NCBI GenBank assembly: GCA_002385415.1
Contig: DGDL01000062.1
Span: forward strand, 1-12,065
Source of the DNA: Clostridiales bacterium UBA3953
GTDB taxonomy: Bacteria > Bacillota > Clostridia > Oscillospirales > CAG-272
Reading direction: 5' to 3'
DNA length: 12,065 nt
This document shows, piece by piece, positions 1 through 7,707 of the stretch; positions within the stretch are counted from its first letter, which is position 1; each line of letters opens with the position of its first letter. Position numbers and translations under genes: made by a program. The notes under the pieces were generated by a model, which worked only from the letters and a program-made list of their open reading frames with translations, had not been told where the DNA came from and searched no databases.

Positions 1-19
1 AGATGTGTATAAGAGACAG
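1..19. other. Nextera/Tn5 mosaic-end adapter remnant
   Basis: The first 19 bases read AGATGTGTATAAGAGACAG, which is exactly the Tn5 transposase mosaic end used in Nextera libraries. It is not genomic sequence. Authentic sequence begins at about base 20, so only about 31 bases of true upstream sequence are available for the first gene, and this is the physical end of an assembled contig. Confidence 0.96.
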
Positions 20-50
20 GCATAAAAAAGCAATTAAAAAGGGAAGATAA

Positions 51-2798
51 ATGCCACAGACAAAAAAGAAAAAGGCTACGGTCAAAAAGGCGTCAGCGTC
101 GTCCGCCCGCCAATCGCCCGCAAAGAGGGCGCCGAAACCTTTGCCGGACCAGCGCACCGCAGACGATTTGGCGGCACAAATCGTGCCGCCGATACTCGTG
201 CTGGTGGCTTTGTTTGTCGCCGTATGTTTTATATCGGCAGAGTCGACCGGCTTTTTCGGCTCTTGGCTGTCGGACGTGCTTTACGGACTTTTTTCATCCG
301 CCGCATATACTATTCCGGTATTTATTATAATAATAGCGGCGTTTTGGAAACAGGATTACGAAGAATACAGAATACACACCAAATTCATTTTCGCCGGTAT
401 ATGTCTTTTGTGCGTGGCGTGTCTGTCACAGACGGGCGGCCCCGATACCTTTAACATAAAGCAGCTTTGGCAAGCGGGCCTCGAACGCCATGGCGGCGGA
501 GTGATAGGCGGTCTTTTGGGACAAGCTTTGCTTAAATCTATCGGCCGCGTCGGCATGCTGCTTGTCGTAATATCGCTGCTGGTTATATTCGCTTTGTTTT
601 TGCTTGGGCTGACCCCGCATGCGGTGCGGATTTGCATTGCCTATAAGCTGTATGAGCAGCGGGAAAAGCTGCGTGCCGAGCGCGCCGCGGCACAGGCTCG
701 GAAATTGCACCATAACAAGCCGGAGGTCGAACCCGCTGTCCCCGTCCCGGTGCAAAACGGCGGAGAGCAGAGGCGCGCCAGAGGTGCATACATATACGAG
801 GAGGAAGATGAAGGGAGCGAAGGCGACGCTCAGCCGGCAGACAGCGGCGCCGAAGCAAATGCCGCCGCAGACACCGAGCCGGCAATCGACCCCGCGGCGT
901 TCGACGCGGCTCTGCGCGACAGCGAATACGTGCCCGAAAGCGCGGACGACGCGCCCCCGTTTGACATCCCCGGGATGGCAAACGATACGGTCACCGAGCA
1001 TATAAAGCCCGTCGGCAAGGCAAGAACCGCGAAAAAACAAGCGGGCGCCGGCGCCAAATCGGAGCAGCAGGCCGAGCCCGGTCTGCATGAGATATTCGGC
1101 GAAAGCGACGACGAACTTGATTTTATCCGCAAATTCGCTGAAAACCGGTCCGGTACGTTGGGATATGTTTCGGCCGACGGCAGCCGTCCGAGCGGCGGCG
1201 TCAGCGAGCTCGGCGACGAAGCCTCCGAGGCGGACATCACATTAAGCGTCAGCCGTGGAGCGGCGGTTCCTTCTCAGTCGCAAACTGCTGCCCGCGCCGA
1301 ACAGCAGGCCGAAAAGCCGAAATATGTGTTTCCGTCGACCACACTTTTGCACATAGAGCCCGCTCCCAAAAACTCAGACGTGAGCGAGGAGCTGCACTCA
1401 AATGCCGTAAAGCTGGTTGAGACATTGCGCAGCTTCAAGGTGCGCACAAGAATAGTCAACGTGTCCCGCGGGCCGACCATCACACGCTATGAGCTTGTAC
1501 CCGAAGAGGGCGTCCGCGTTCGCTCCATCGCAAATCTGGTGGACGACATCGCGCTCAACCTGGCTACCACCGGCGTGCGCATAGAAGCGCCAATACCCGG
1601 CAAATCCGCCGTCGGTATCGAGGTGCCAAACCGCGTCGTCTCCACCGTTTATGCGCGCGAGCTGATTGAAAACCCCAAATTTATGCAGGCACCGAGCAAA
1701 CTTACCGTAACACTCGGCATGGACGTAGCGGGCGAGCCGGTTTATCTTGATATTGCCAAGATGCCCCACCTGCTCATCGCCGGCGCGACGGGCATGGGCA
1801 AGTCGGTTTGTATCAACAGCATGATTGTGAGCCTGCTTTACAAGGCCACACCCGACGAAGTCAAGCTGATATTAGTCGACCCCAAGAAAGTCGAGCTGAA
1901 CATATATAACGGCCTGCCACATCTGCTGGTGCCGGTCGTATCCGATCCGAAGAAAGCCGCAGGTTCGCTGCAGTGGGCGGTCGCCGAGATGGAGCGCAGG
2001 TTCGATTTAATCGAATCGGTCAGCGCACGCGACATAAGAGGGTATAACATCGCGACCAAAGACGACCCCGAGAAAGAATTTCTGCCGTATATAGTCATAA
2101 TAATAGACGAGCTTGCCGACCTTATGATGACCGCTCCGAGCGATGTCGAAGAGTCGATTTGTCGTCTCGCGCAAAAGGCGCGCGCGGCCGGCATGCACCT
2201 TATCATAGGCACGCAGCGCCCGTCGGTCGACGTTATCACCGGGCTTATCAAGGCAAACGTCCCGTCGCGCATTGCGTTTACGGTATCGTCACAAACCGAC
2301 AGTCGGGTTGTAATCGACACAAACGGCGCTGAAAAACTCATCGGGCGCGGCGACATGCTTTATGCACCGGTCGGAAGCATAAAGCCCATCCGCGTTCAGG
2401 GCGCCTATGTATCCGAAAAGGACGTCGAGGCGGTCGTCGAGTTCATAAAGCAAAACGTCGGCGAAACCGACTACGACAGCGAAGTTATCGAGTCTATCGA
2501 GCGCGAGGCCGAGCGCTGCGGTACATCCAAAAAATCTGCCGCGCTGGGCTCGGATGCAGACGACGATTTTGACCCCATGCTCAAACCTGCTATCGAACTT
2601 GCGCTCGATTCCGGGAAGATTGCCACGTCGCTTATCCAGCGCAAGCTAAAGCTCGGCTACGGACGCGCAGCCAAGCTCATTGACCGCATGGAAGAGATGG
2701 GCATCGTCAGCCCGCCGGACGGAAACAAACCGCGCGAGGTGCTTATAACCCGCCAGCAGTACATGGAAATGGTGGTAAACCGCGACGTTGAGCTTTAG
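51..2798 (+). CDS. ftsK: DNA translocase FtsK/SpoIIIE
   Basis: This is a membrane-anchored hexameric ATPase that pumps chromosomal DNA through the division or sporulation septum. The product has 915 residues, longer than Bacillus SpoIIIE (about 790) and shorter than E. coli FtsK (about 1330). A Lys/Ala-rich N-terminus is followed by hydrophobic segments at about residues 44-63, 79-99, 112-127 and 150-190 (FtsK_4TM region). Next comes an acidic, Ala-rich linker at about 200-420, then the alpha/beta motor from about 430 to 800. Walker A is GATGMGKS at 578-585, and Walker B is a run of Ile ending in D686-E687 (DELADLM). The C-terminal winged-helix gamma domain, which reads polar DNA motifs, spans about 845-910. 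ATG 51 follows AAGGGA at suitable spacing. With the spoIIA operon in the same window, a role as SpoIIIE in forespore DNA translocation is plausible, but sequence alone does not separate FtsK from SpoIIIE. Confidence 0.96.
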   Translation: MPQTKKKKATVKKASASSARQSPAKRAPKPLPDQRTADDLAAQIVPPILVLVALFVAVCFISAESTGFFGSWLSDVLYGLFSSAAYTIPVFIIIIAAFWKQDYEEYRIHTKFIFAGICLLCVACLSQTGGPDTFNIKQLWQAGLERHGGGVIGGLLGQALLKSIGRVGMLLVVISLLVIFALFLLGLTPHAVRICIAYKLYEQREKLRAERAAAQARKLHHNKPEVEPAVPVPVQNGGEQRRARGAYIYEEEDEGSEGDAQPADSGAEANAAADTEPAIDPAAFDAALRDSEYVPESADDAPPFDIPGMANDTVTEHIKPVGKARTAKKQAGAGAKSEQQAEPGLHEIFGESDDELDFIRKFAENRSGTLGYVSADGSRPSGGVSELGDEASEADITLSVSRGAAVPSQSQTAARAEQQAEKPKYVFPSTTLLHIEPAPKNSDVSEELHSNAVKLVETLRSFKVRTRIVNVSRGPTITRYELVPEEGVRVRSIANLVDDIALNLATTGVRIEAPIPGKSAVGIEVPNRVVSTVYARELIENPKFMQAPSKLTVTLGMDVAGEPVYLDIAKMPHLLIAGATGMGKSVCINSMIVSLLYKATPDEVKLILVDPKKVELNIYNGLPHLLVPVVSDPKKAAGSLQWAVAEMERRFDLIESVSARDIRGYNIATKDDPEKEFLPYIVIIIDELADLMMTAPSDVEESICRLAQKARAAGMHLIIGTQRPSVDVITGLIKANVPSRIAFTVSSQTDSRVVIDTNGAEKLIGRGDMLYAPVGSIKPIRVQGAYVSEKDVEAVVEFIKQNVGETDYDSEVIESIEREAERCGTSKKSAALGSDADDDFDPMLKPAIELALDSGKIATSLIQRKLKLGYGRAAKLIDRMEEMGIVSPPDGNKPREVLITRQQYMEMVVNRDVEL

Positions 2799-2799
2799 G

Positions 2800-2858
2800 C
2801 TCGGCGCATTTTGCAGGGAGAAGCCTCCCGCACATATTTACGGGTAAAGCCTGCCGAG
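2800..2858 (+). other. Structured intercistronic element between ftsK and tmk
   Basis: The 128-bp gap holds nested inverted repeats. An outer helix CTCGGC (2800-2805) pairs with GCCGAG (2853-2858). Inside it, TGC-A-GGGAG (2812-2820) pairs with CTCCCGCA (2825-2832) around an AAGC loop. A short GGG/CCT helix (2842-2844 with 2850-2852) completes a possible three-way junction. No U-tract follows, so it is not an intrinsic terminator. The function is unknown; an RNA-processing or mRNA-stability element is possible. No promoter is evident in the gap. Confidence 0.35.
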
Positions 2859-2926
2859 GGAGTCTTGCAGTTGCAGATTCCCACGGTGCGCCCCGCCGAA
2901 ATATAGAGAAAGATGCTGAACATATC

Positions 2927-3625
2927 ATGGCACGCTTACTTGTCATTGAAGGAACTGACGGTTCCGGCAAAACCACACAGGCAAAACTTGCCGCCGATGC
3001 GCTGCGCCGAAATGGCATTTATGTGCGCGACTTATCCTTTCCCACCTATGGTACAAAAAGCTCCGCTTTCGTGGAGATGTATCTCGGAGGAGAGCTGGGC
3101 AGCAGTCCCGAGGATACCGGAGCATACGCGGCATCGACCTTTTTTGCCTGTGACAGATATATTTCATATCGCATGGACTGGCAAAAGGACTACAGGCGCG
3201 ACGATTGCGTGATAATCGCCTGCCGATATACCTCCGCGAACGCGGTGCACCAACTTGCAAAGCTGCCGCGCTCCGAATGGGACGCGTTTCTCGATTGGCT
3301 TTGGGATTTCGAATATGTAAAACTCGGCATTCCCAGGCCGGACAGCATAATTTATCTTGACATGCCGCCCGAGCTTTCGGTGTCGCTTGTTGCAAAACGC
3401 TCGGAGACAACCGGCCAAAAACTCGACATCCACGAGACAGATTACGAGTATATCAAGGCCTGCCGCTCCGCGGCTATGTATGCGGCAACGCGGCTCGAGT
3501 GGAAACTTATTCCCGCTTATGTCGTCGATATATCAGAGGGCTCCCCGCAGCTGATACTGCGGACACCCGGGGACATTCACGCCGACATAATGAAAGCAAT
3601 GGGTTTCGGTGAAAAACAATCATAA
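2927..3625 (+). CDS. Thymidylate kinase family protein (dTMP kinase-like)
   Basis: This is a P-loop kinase of the thymidylate kinase family, whose members phosphorylate dTMP to dTDP with ATP in the cytoplasm; 232 residues. The N-terminus MARLLVIEGTDGSGKTTQ carries the P-loop (GTDGSGKT, residues 9-16). FFACDRY (73-78) matches the nucleotide-binding FAADR motif. RYTSANAVHQ (100-109) aligns with the family's DRYxxSSLAYQ motif, but the Asp before Arg is Cys99. IIYLDMPPEL (141-150) is the usual beta-strand before the lid, and RSETTGQKLDIHE (158-170) is the Arg/Glu-containing lid. ATG 2927 is chosen because the conserved motif starts directly after it; upstream there is only a weak purine-rich stretch. 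The altered DRX motif leaves open another deoxynucleoside or nucleotide substrate. The downstream cyclo-ligase gives a folate/thymidylate theme. Confidence 0.88.
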   Translation: MARLLVIEGTDGSGKTTQAKLAADALRRNGIYVRDLSFPTYGTKSSAFVEMYLGGELGSSPEDTGAYAASTFFACDRYISYRMDWQKDYRRDDCVIIACRYTSANAVHQLAKLPRSEWDAFLDWLWDFEYVKLGIPRPDSIIYLDMPPELSVSLVAKRSETTGQKLDIHETDYEYIKACRSAAMYAATRLEWKLIPAYVVDISEGSPQLILRTPGDIHADIMKAMGFGEKQS

Positions 3626-3640
3626 TAAAAAGGAGCGATT

Positions 3641-4189
3641 TTGGTGGTATATTTGTTTCTGGCCGACGGATTTGAAACCGTAGAAGCCCTCGCCCCGTAT
3701 GATTTGATGAAACGCGCAGGAATCGACGTTAAAAGCGTGTCAATTAAAAAGGACAAGCGTGTCGTCAGCGCGCAAGGCGTGTCCGTTGAGGCCGACCTTG
3801 CGATAACTGCTATAAAAGGCACCTGTCCTGAAATGGTGGTGCTTCCCGGCGGTATGCCCGGCGCGTCCAACCTCGAGCAGTCGGAGGAGGTGCGCGAGTG
3901 CATGCAACGCACCTATTCGGCGGGCGGCTGGCTTGCCGCGATTTGCGCCGCACCCTATGTACTGGGCGTAAACGGATATCTGGAAGGGAAGGAAGCCACC
4001 TGCTATCCCGGTTTCGAGGACAAGCTCACCGGTGCAAAGCTCTCTGAGAAAAGTGTCGTTTGCGACGGCAAGATTATCACCGCCGCCGGTATGGGCGTGG
4101 CGCTCGAGTTCGGGCTTGAGATTGTCCGCGCACTGAAGGGACTGGAAACAGTCGAGCAAATAAAAAAGAGCATTATATACACTCGCTGA
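3641..4189 (+). CDS. DJ-1/PfpI (ThiJ/YajL-like) family protein
   Basis: This is a soluble protein of about 182 residues in the DJ-1/PfpI superfamily, whose members include glyoxalase III or deglycase-like enzymes and oxidative-stress chaperones. The start VYLFLADGFETVEAL has the acidic residue (E15) that contacts the nucleophile in DJ-1 proteins. VVLPGGMPGASNL is at about 66-78, and the nucleophilic elbow AAICAAPYVLG places the reactive Cys at 102. Length and motifs fit YajL/DJ-1 rather than the longer Hsp31 type. There is no ATG; the AGGAG at 3631-3635 lies 5 nt before TTG 3641 and 8 nt before GTG 3644. GTG 3644 has the better spacing and may be the true start, which shortens the product by one residue. 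The gene begins 15 bp after the kinase gene, so they are very likely one operon. The exact substrate cannot be told. Confidence 0.9.
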   Translation: MVVYLFLADGFETVEALAPYDLMKRAGIDVKSVSIKKDKRVVSAQGVSVEADLAITAIKGTCPEMVVLPGGMPGASNLEQSEEVRECMQRTYSAGGWLAAICAAPYVLGVNGYLEGKEATCYPGFEDKLTGAKLSEKSVVCDGKIITAAGMGVALEFGLEIVRALKGLETVEQIKKSIIYTR

Positions 4190-4202
4190 CAATAAAAACG
4201 TC

Positions 4203-4246
4203 GCGCAGTTGTGCCACCTGCATAATGCTACATGGCGCAACTGCGT
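4203..4246 (+). other. Intercistronic hairpin before the cyclo-ligase gene
   Basis: GCGCAGTTGTGCCA (4203-4216) pairs along its whole length with TGGCGCAACTGCGT (4233-4246), allowing G-U pairs, around a 16-nt loop. It ends 29 bp before the cyclo-ligase start. There is no U-tract on the + strand, so it is not a terminator for this operon. On the - strand a short T-run follows after a 4-nt offset, but no - strand gene precedes it. It may be an mRNA-processing or stabilising hairpin. Confidence 0.55.
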
Positions 4247-4275
4247 CGGCACAACCAAAATACGGACAAGGATTG

Positions 4276-4869
4276 ATGATTCAAATCAGACACGAAAAAA
4301 ACAGATTGCGCGCACAGCTGCTTGCTTTGCGCGATAAGCTTGACCAGGACGAAAAATCCGCGATTGAAGAGAAAATTTTCGGCTATCTACGCGAACTTGC
4401 AACATACCGATACAGCGACACAATCCTGCTTTACTCGCCGGTAAAGGGCGAGCTGGACGTTAATGTCGTGGCACGCAATGCAATTGACGACGGCAAGCGC
4501 ATTGCATACCCGGTCACAAACCCGGCAAACCGCACAATGAGTTTTTACTATGTGAGCAGCCCCGACGAGCTGGTACCCGGCCACTATGACATACTCGAGC
4601 CGCCGGCGGGCGCACAGCTTTTCATCGAGGACGTCAACACACATGCTATATGCATCGTGCCCGCGCTTGCATTTGACCCGGACGGCTACAGAATAGGATA
4701 CGGCAAAGGGTATTACGACCGTTTTCTTGCACAATTCAGGGGAGTGAAGGTTGGGCTTATCCCATCTCAGTTTGTTTTGCCCCGGCTGCCGCGCGGCAGG
4801 TACGACATGGCTGTCGACGTGATTATTACCGAGGACGGTGTGAGGGCTATTGGACAAGGGAAAAATTAA
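4276..4869 (+). CDS. 5-formyltetrahydrofolate cyclo-ligase
   Basis: This enzyme uses ATP to convert 5-formyl-tetrahydrofolate to 5,10-methenyl-tetrahydrofolate, returning the stored cofactor to one-carbon metabolism. The product has 197 residues, normal for the family. Evidence: the N-terminal basic helix with KNRLRAQLLALRDKL, the strand SDTILLYSPVKGELDV, KRIAYPVT, and the diagnostic glycine-rich ATP/Mg site GYGKGYYDR at 141-149 near the C-terminus. The frame is open from 4225, but the family N-terminus begins at about 4276, and the longer version would run into the preceding hairpin. AAGGA at 4268-4272 sits only 3 nt from ATG 4276, a short spacing. The 3' end overlaps the next gene by 20 bp, indicating translational coupling. 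It supplies folate one-carbon units for thymidylate synthesis, which may explain the nearby kinase. Confidence 0.93.
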   Translation: MIQIRHEKNRLRAQLLALRDKLDQDEKSAIEEKIFGYLRELATYRYSDTILLYSPVKGELDVNVVARNAIDDGKRIAYPVTNPANRTMSFYYVSSPDELVPGHYDILEPPAGAQLFIEDVNTHAICIVPALAFDPDGYRIGYGKGYYDRFLAQFRGVKVGLIPSQFVLPRLPRGRYDMAVDVIITEDGVRAIGQGKN

Positions 4870-5839
4870 AGACAAAGCGCCCGGAGCCGAAAGCTCCTCC
4901 GAACGCCAGCTCGGCACAGCAGTTTTCACGGCGCCACTACTGACGCTTGTTATATATCTACTGCTGACATTTTCGCGCCTAATAGATATAGAGCAGCTTA
5001 AATACCGCGACAATATATATCTTTCGATTATCATCCTGCAGCTTATCATTTTCATGCTGCCGGCACTGTTTTTCTGCAAGCTCAAAGGCACCGGATATTC
5101 GCTTAGGCTCAACTTGAGGTTTTTTGCGCCGACGCGGATTTGGTTTATAGTCCTGTCGGCGCTCACGCTGCTGACCGGCTCGGCGGTAATACGGCTCGCC
5201 GAGCTCGGTTACACCGGCACAATCGAAAGTTTCACGCTGTATGACAGGTTCATGCCGTTTGCCTCGCTGTCGGTAACCAACATCATATACGTCATTATCA
5301 CTTTCGCGGCGCTGCCGGCTATAACCGAGGAGTTTGTGTTCCGCTCAATCATAATAACCGAGTATGAGGAAGGCGGATACGGCGGGTTTTGCGCGGCGCT
5401 CATGTCGGCGCTGCTGTTTTCGCTGCTGCACTCAAGTATAAGCCAGTTTCCGGTGTATTTTTTGGGCGGAATAATTTTTTCGGCAGTGGTTATCGTCACC
5501 CGCTCTGTTTTCGCGGCGATGGCGGTGCATTTTTTGAACAATATCTATCAGCTTTTTTTGGAGCCTTTTATATTTTCACTTATCAAACACCCGCAGAACA
5601 TGGTGTTTTTGATATTCACCTGTGTAGTGCTTTTTTTGATATGCCTTGCCCTGACGCTCGGGCAGGTTGAAAAAATATACTACCTCTACGGGGTGACAAA
5701 CCGCGAAACACCCGCATGGGTCAAAAACCGCAAAAAATCGCCGATGCGCGCAACACTCGAGGCGCTTGTATCGCCTACATTTCTCTTGTGCGTGTTGGTA
5801 TTTGTTATAGTTACTCTCGGCATTTCGGAGAACATATAA
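4850..5839 (+). CDS. CPBP-family intramembrane metalloprotease homologue
   Basis: This is an integral membrane protein of 329 residues in the CPBP/Abi (CAAX protease and bacteriocin-processing) family. The family motifs are present in order: EExxxR as EEFVFR (E160, E161, R165), FxxxH as FSLLH (F190, H194) and HxxxN (H227, N231). The active-site residues are therefore intact. Hydrophobic helices lie at about 22-42, 53-76, 97-118, 142-158, 180-198, 201-222, 243-268 and 308-326. The last helix follows a basic stretch after the core and is an extension beyond the usual domain. The TTG start at 4850 has GAGGG just upstream and overlaps the cyclo-ligase gene by 20 bp; no later start keeps the basic N-terminus. 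The substrate is unknown. Its position directly before mltG suggests an envelope-related role, but that is inference. Confidence 0.88.
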   Translation: MDKGKIKDKAPGAESSSERQLGTAVFTAPLLTLVIYLLLTFSRLIDIEQLKYRDNIYLSIIILQLIIFMLPALFFCKLKGTGYSLRLNLRFFAPTRIWFIVLSALTLLTGSAVIRLAELGYTGTIESFTLYDRFMPFASLSVTNIIYVIITFAALPAITEEFVFRSIIITEYEEGGYGGFCAALMSALLFSLLHSSISQFPVYFLGGIIFSAVVIVTRSVFAAMAVHFLNNIYQLFLEPFIFSLIKHPQNMVFLIFTCVVLFLICLALTLGQVEKIYYLYGVTNRETPAWVKNRKKSPMRATLEALVSPTFLLCVLVFVIVTLGISENI

Positions 5840-5840
5840 A

Positions 5841-7664
5841 ATGGACAATGGAAATCCCAACAGCGGCAATATGAACAGAGAAACCAACAAGTCGGAAGGG
5901 CGTCGCAACCTGCATCGCCGCGCGGCACGCCGACCCTCGCAGCTCGGCGCAGCTAAAGACCGGCAGCCCGAGGCTCGGCGCGCGCCTGCACGCGATGCAC
6001 AGGACAGCCATCCGGCGCAAAAAACACAACCGAACATACCGAGCGGGCGTCCGGGGAGCGACTCAAAATCCGGCGGCGCAAATCACCGCGCGGATGAGCG
6101 GCTGCCCGTCACCGGCAGCCCCCGCGAGCAGCTGCGCAGGCTCGAGCTTGACGGTGCACGACTCCCGCAAGCGGACATTGCGCGCCGCAACACCGGAAAA
6201 ACCGACGTCGCCAGACCTGTACAGGCGCCGCTGCCGCGCGAAGTGCAGTTTGAGGCGCCGGTCATAGACCCGGAAATACTGCGCCGCAGCGCAAGCGAAC
6301 GGCAAAGACAGCCGGACGGGCGGACGGTTGGGCGGTCCAAAATCTACGCCACCTCGGATATTGCGGAGACGAAAGCCAACGTGGCCCGGCCCGCAAAGCC
6401 GCTTCCGCAGCGCGCCGCAGGCTCCGCTTCGGGCGGCAAAATCAGAGTCGGCTATAAGCGCGCCGACGAGTTTTTGCCCGAAAAGCTCACCGTCACAGGA
6501 GACAAGCGCGTTATAACCGAAAGCAGCGACATCGAAGACGAGGAGATTGACATCGACGAGGCGGACAGTGAGCCGGCAAGGCGCGGTTCGGCGCTTTCCA
6601 GCCTGCTGAAGGCGATAGTATACATCGTTTTTGTCCTCACTGTTTCGGCGTTTTTAAGCTTTTTCATTATATCTATCGGCAACGACATATTTGCGTTCGT
6701 CAAACCCAATATCGAGACAACCGTCACGGTACCCGAATTTGCAACCATTGACAACATAGCCGATATTCTATCCGAAAAAGGAGTTATAAAGTACCCGTTT
6801 ATCTTCAAGCTGTACGCCGTCCTGCGCAACGACAACGGCGCGTTCGTCGAGGGTGAGTATGTAGTCACACCGTCGATGAGCTATGACCAGCTGCGCGCCG
6901 CGCTTAAAGGCCCGGTTCAGGAGCGCGAGCAGATTTCGATAACCATTCCCGAAGGCTATACGGTTGACCAAATTATCGACCTGTTTGTGGAGCAGCACGG
7001 CATGGGCACGCGCGAGGGCTTTATAAACGCCATCGAAAACGGGAAATTCGACTACTGGTTCCTTGAAGACCTGCAGCCCAAAGAAGGCCGCAAATACAGG
7101 CTCGAAGGTTACCTTTATCCCGACACCTACTACTTCTTCACCGACTGGAGCGAAGAGCAAATCCTCAGGAAATTCCTCAACAACTTCAATTCCAAGTTCG
7201 ACAGGTCATACGAAGAGCGCTGTAAGGAGCTGGGCATGACAGTCGACGAGCTTATCACGCTGGCGTCCATGATTGAAGCGGAAGGCAAGTTCACCTATGA
7301 GTTTGGTGCTATATCGGCGGTATTCCACAACCGCCTAAACAACCCGTCGGTAACCGACGGAAAGCTTGAGTCGGACGCGACCATCCAGTATGTGCTGCCC
7401 GAGCGCCACGAGGAGCTGACGACAGATGACCTCGTATTAGACTCGCCATATAACACCTACAGGTATCCCGGACTTCCGCCCGGCCCGATTACAAACCCGA
7501 CAATCAACGCAATTCACAGCGCCATGTATCCCGACGACGTAAACTACTATTACTTTGTGGCCCGCCCCAACGGTCAAAACCTGTTTGCCGTCACATATCA
7601 GGAGCACCTGGTAAACAAGCGGCAGGCAGCCGAGGAGCGAGCCGCGATGAAAAGCCAGCAGTAG
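5841..7664 (+). CDS. mltG: Endolytic murein transglycosylase MltG (YceG-like)
   Basis: This is a membrane-anchored lytic transglycosylase that cleaves nascent glycan strands and is associated with the peripheral wall-synthesis machinery; 607 residues. The first 250 or so residues are an Arg/Pro/Ala-rich, probably disordered cytoplasmic region, longer than in many homologues though streptococcal MltG also has a large cytosolic part. One membrane helix follows at about 254-278. A LysM-like segment (ITIPEGYTVDQIIDLF) is at about 369-384. The YceG domain then contains YRLEGYLYPDTYYF, the catalytic motif LASMIEAEG with Glu479 as the expected catalytic acid, FHNRL, SDATIQYVL and the C-terminal SPYNTYRYPGLPPGPI plus YYFVARPNG. 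ATG 5841 lies 1 bp after the preceding stop codon, with CGGAG about 11 nt upstream. It is the last gene before a strong terminator. Confidence 0.95.
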   Translation: MDNGNPNSGNMNRETNKSEGRRNLHRRAARRPSQLGAAKDRQPEARRAPARDAQDSHPAQKTQPNIPSGRPGSDSKSGGANHRADERLPVTGSPREQLRRLELDGARLPQADIARRNTGKTDVARPVQAPLPREVQFEAPVIDPEILRRSASERQRQPDGRTVGRSKIYATSDIAETKANVARPAKPLPQRAAGSASGGKIRVGYKRADEFLPEKLTVTGDKRVITESSDIEDEEIDIDEADSEPARRGSALSSLLKAIVYIVFVLTVSAFLSFFIISIGNDIFAFVKPNIETTVTVPEFATIDNIADILSEKGVIKYPFIFKLYAVLRNDNGAFVEGEYVVTPSMSYDQLRAALKGPVQEREQISITIPEGYTVDQIIDLFVEQHGMGTREGFINAIENGKFDYWFLEDLQPKEGRKYRLEGYLYPDTYYFFTDWSEEQILRKFLNNFNSKFDRSYEERCKELGMTVDELITLASMIEAEGKFTYEFGAISAVFHNRLNNPSVTDGKLESDATIQYVLPERHEELTTDDLVLDSPYNTYRYPGLPPGPITNPTINAIHSAMYPDDVNYYYFVARPNGQNLFAVTYQEHLVNKRQAAEERAAMKSQQ

Positions 7665-7672
7665 CGGCATAT

Positions 7673-7706
7673 AAAAAGCCGAAGGTTTTTTGGCCTTCGG
7701 CTTTTT
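7673..7706. terminator. Bidirectional intrinsic terminator shared by mltG and the symporter
   Basis: AAAAAGCCGAAGG (7673-7685) pairs perfectly with CCTTCGGCTTTTT (7694-7706) around an 8-nt loop. The stem has an A-run on one side and a T-run on the other, so it works in both directions. It ends + strand transcription 9 bp after mltG and - strand transcription immediately after the symporter, whose stop codon complement begins at 7708. Confidence 0.95.
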
Positions 7707-7707
7707 G

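Noticed and set aside
426..1088. Antisense open frame of 220 codons inside ftsK
   Set aside because: It lies wholly within the linker-coding part of ftsK, has Cys/Arg-rich low-complexity translation, no ribosome binding site and no family resemblance. Long antisense frames are expected in biased coding sequence.
4387..5166. Antisense open frame of 259 codons across the cyclo-ligase and CPBP genes
   Set aside because: It is the shadow of two clearly identified + strand genes, spans their junction, and shows no recognisable domain or start signal.
5841..6600. Separate small gene or horizontally acquired segment in the Arg/Pro-rich N-terminal part of mltG
   Set aside because: The frame is continuous into the membrane helix and YceG domain, codon use resembles the neighbours, and long disordered cytoplasmic tails occur in other Gram-positive MltG proteins.
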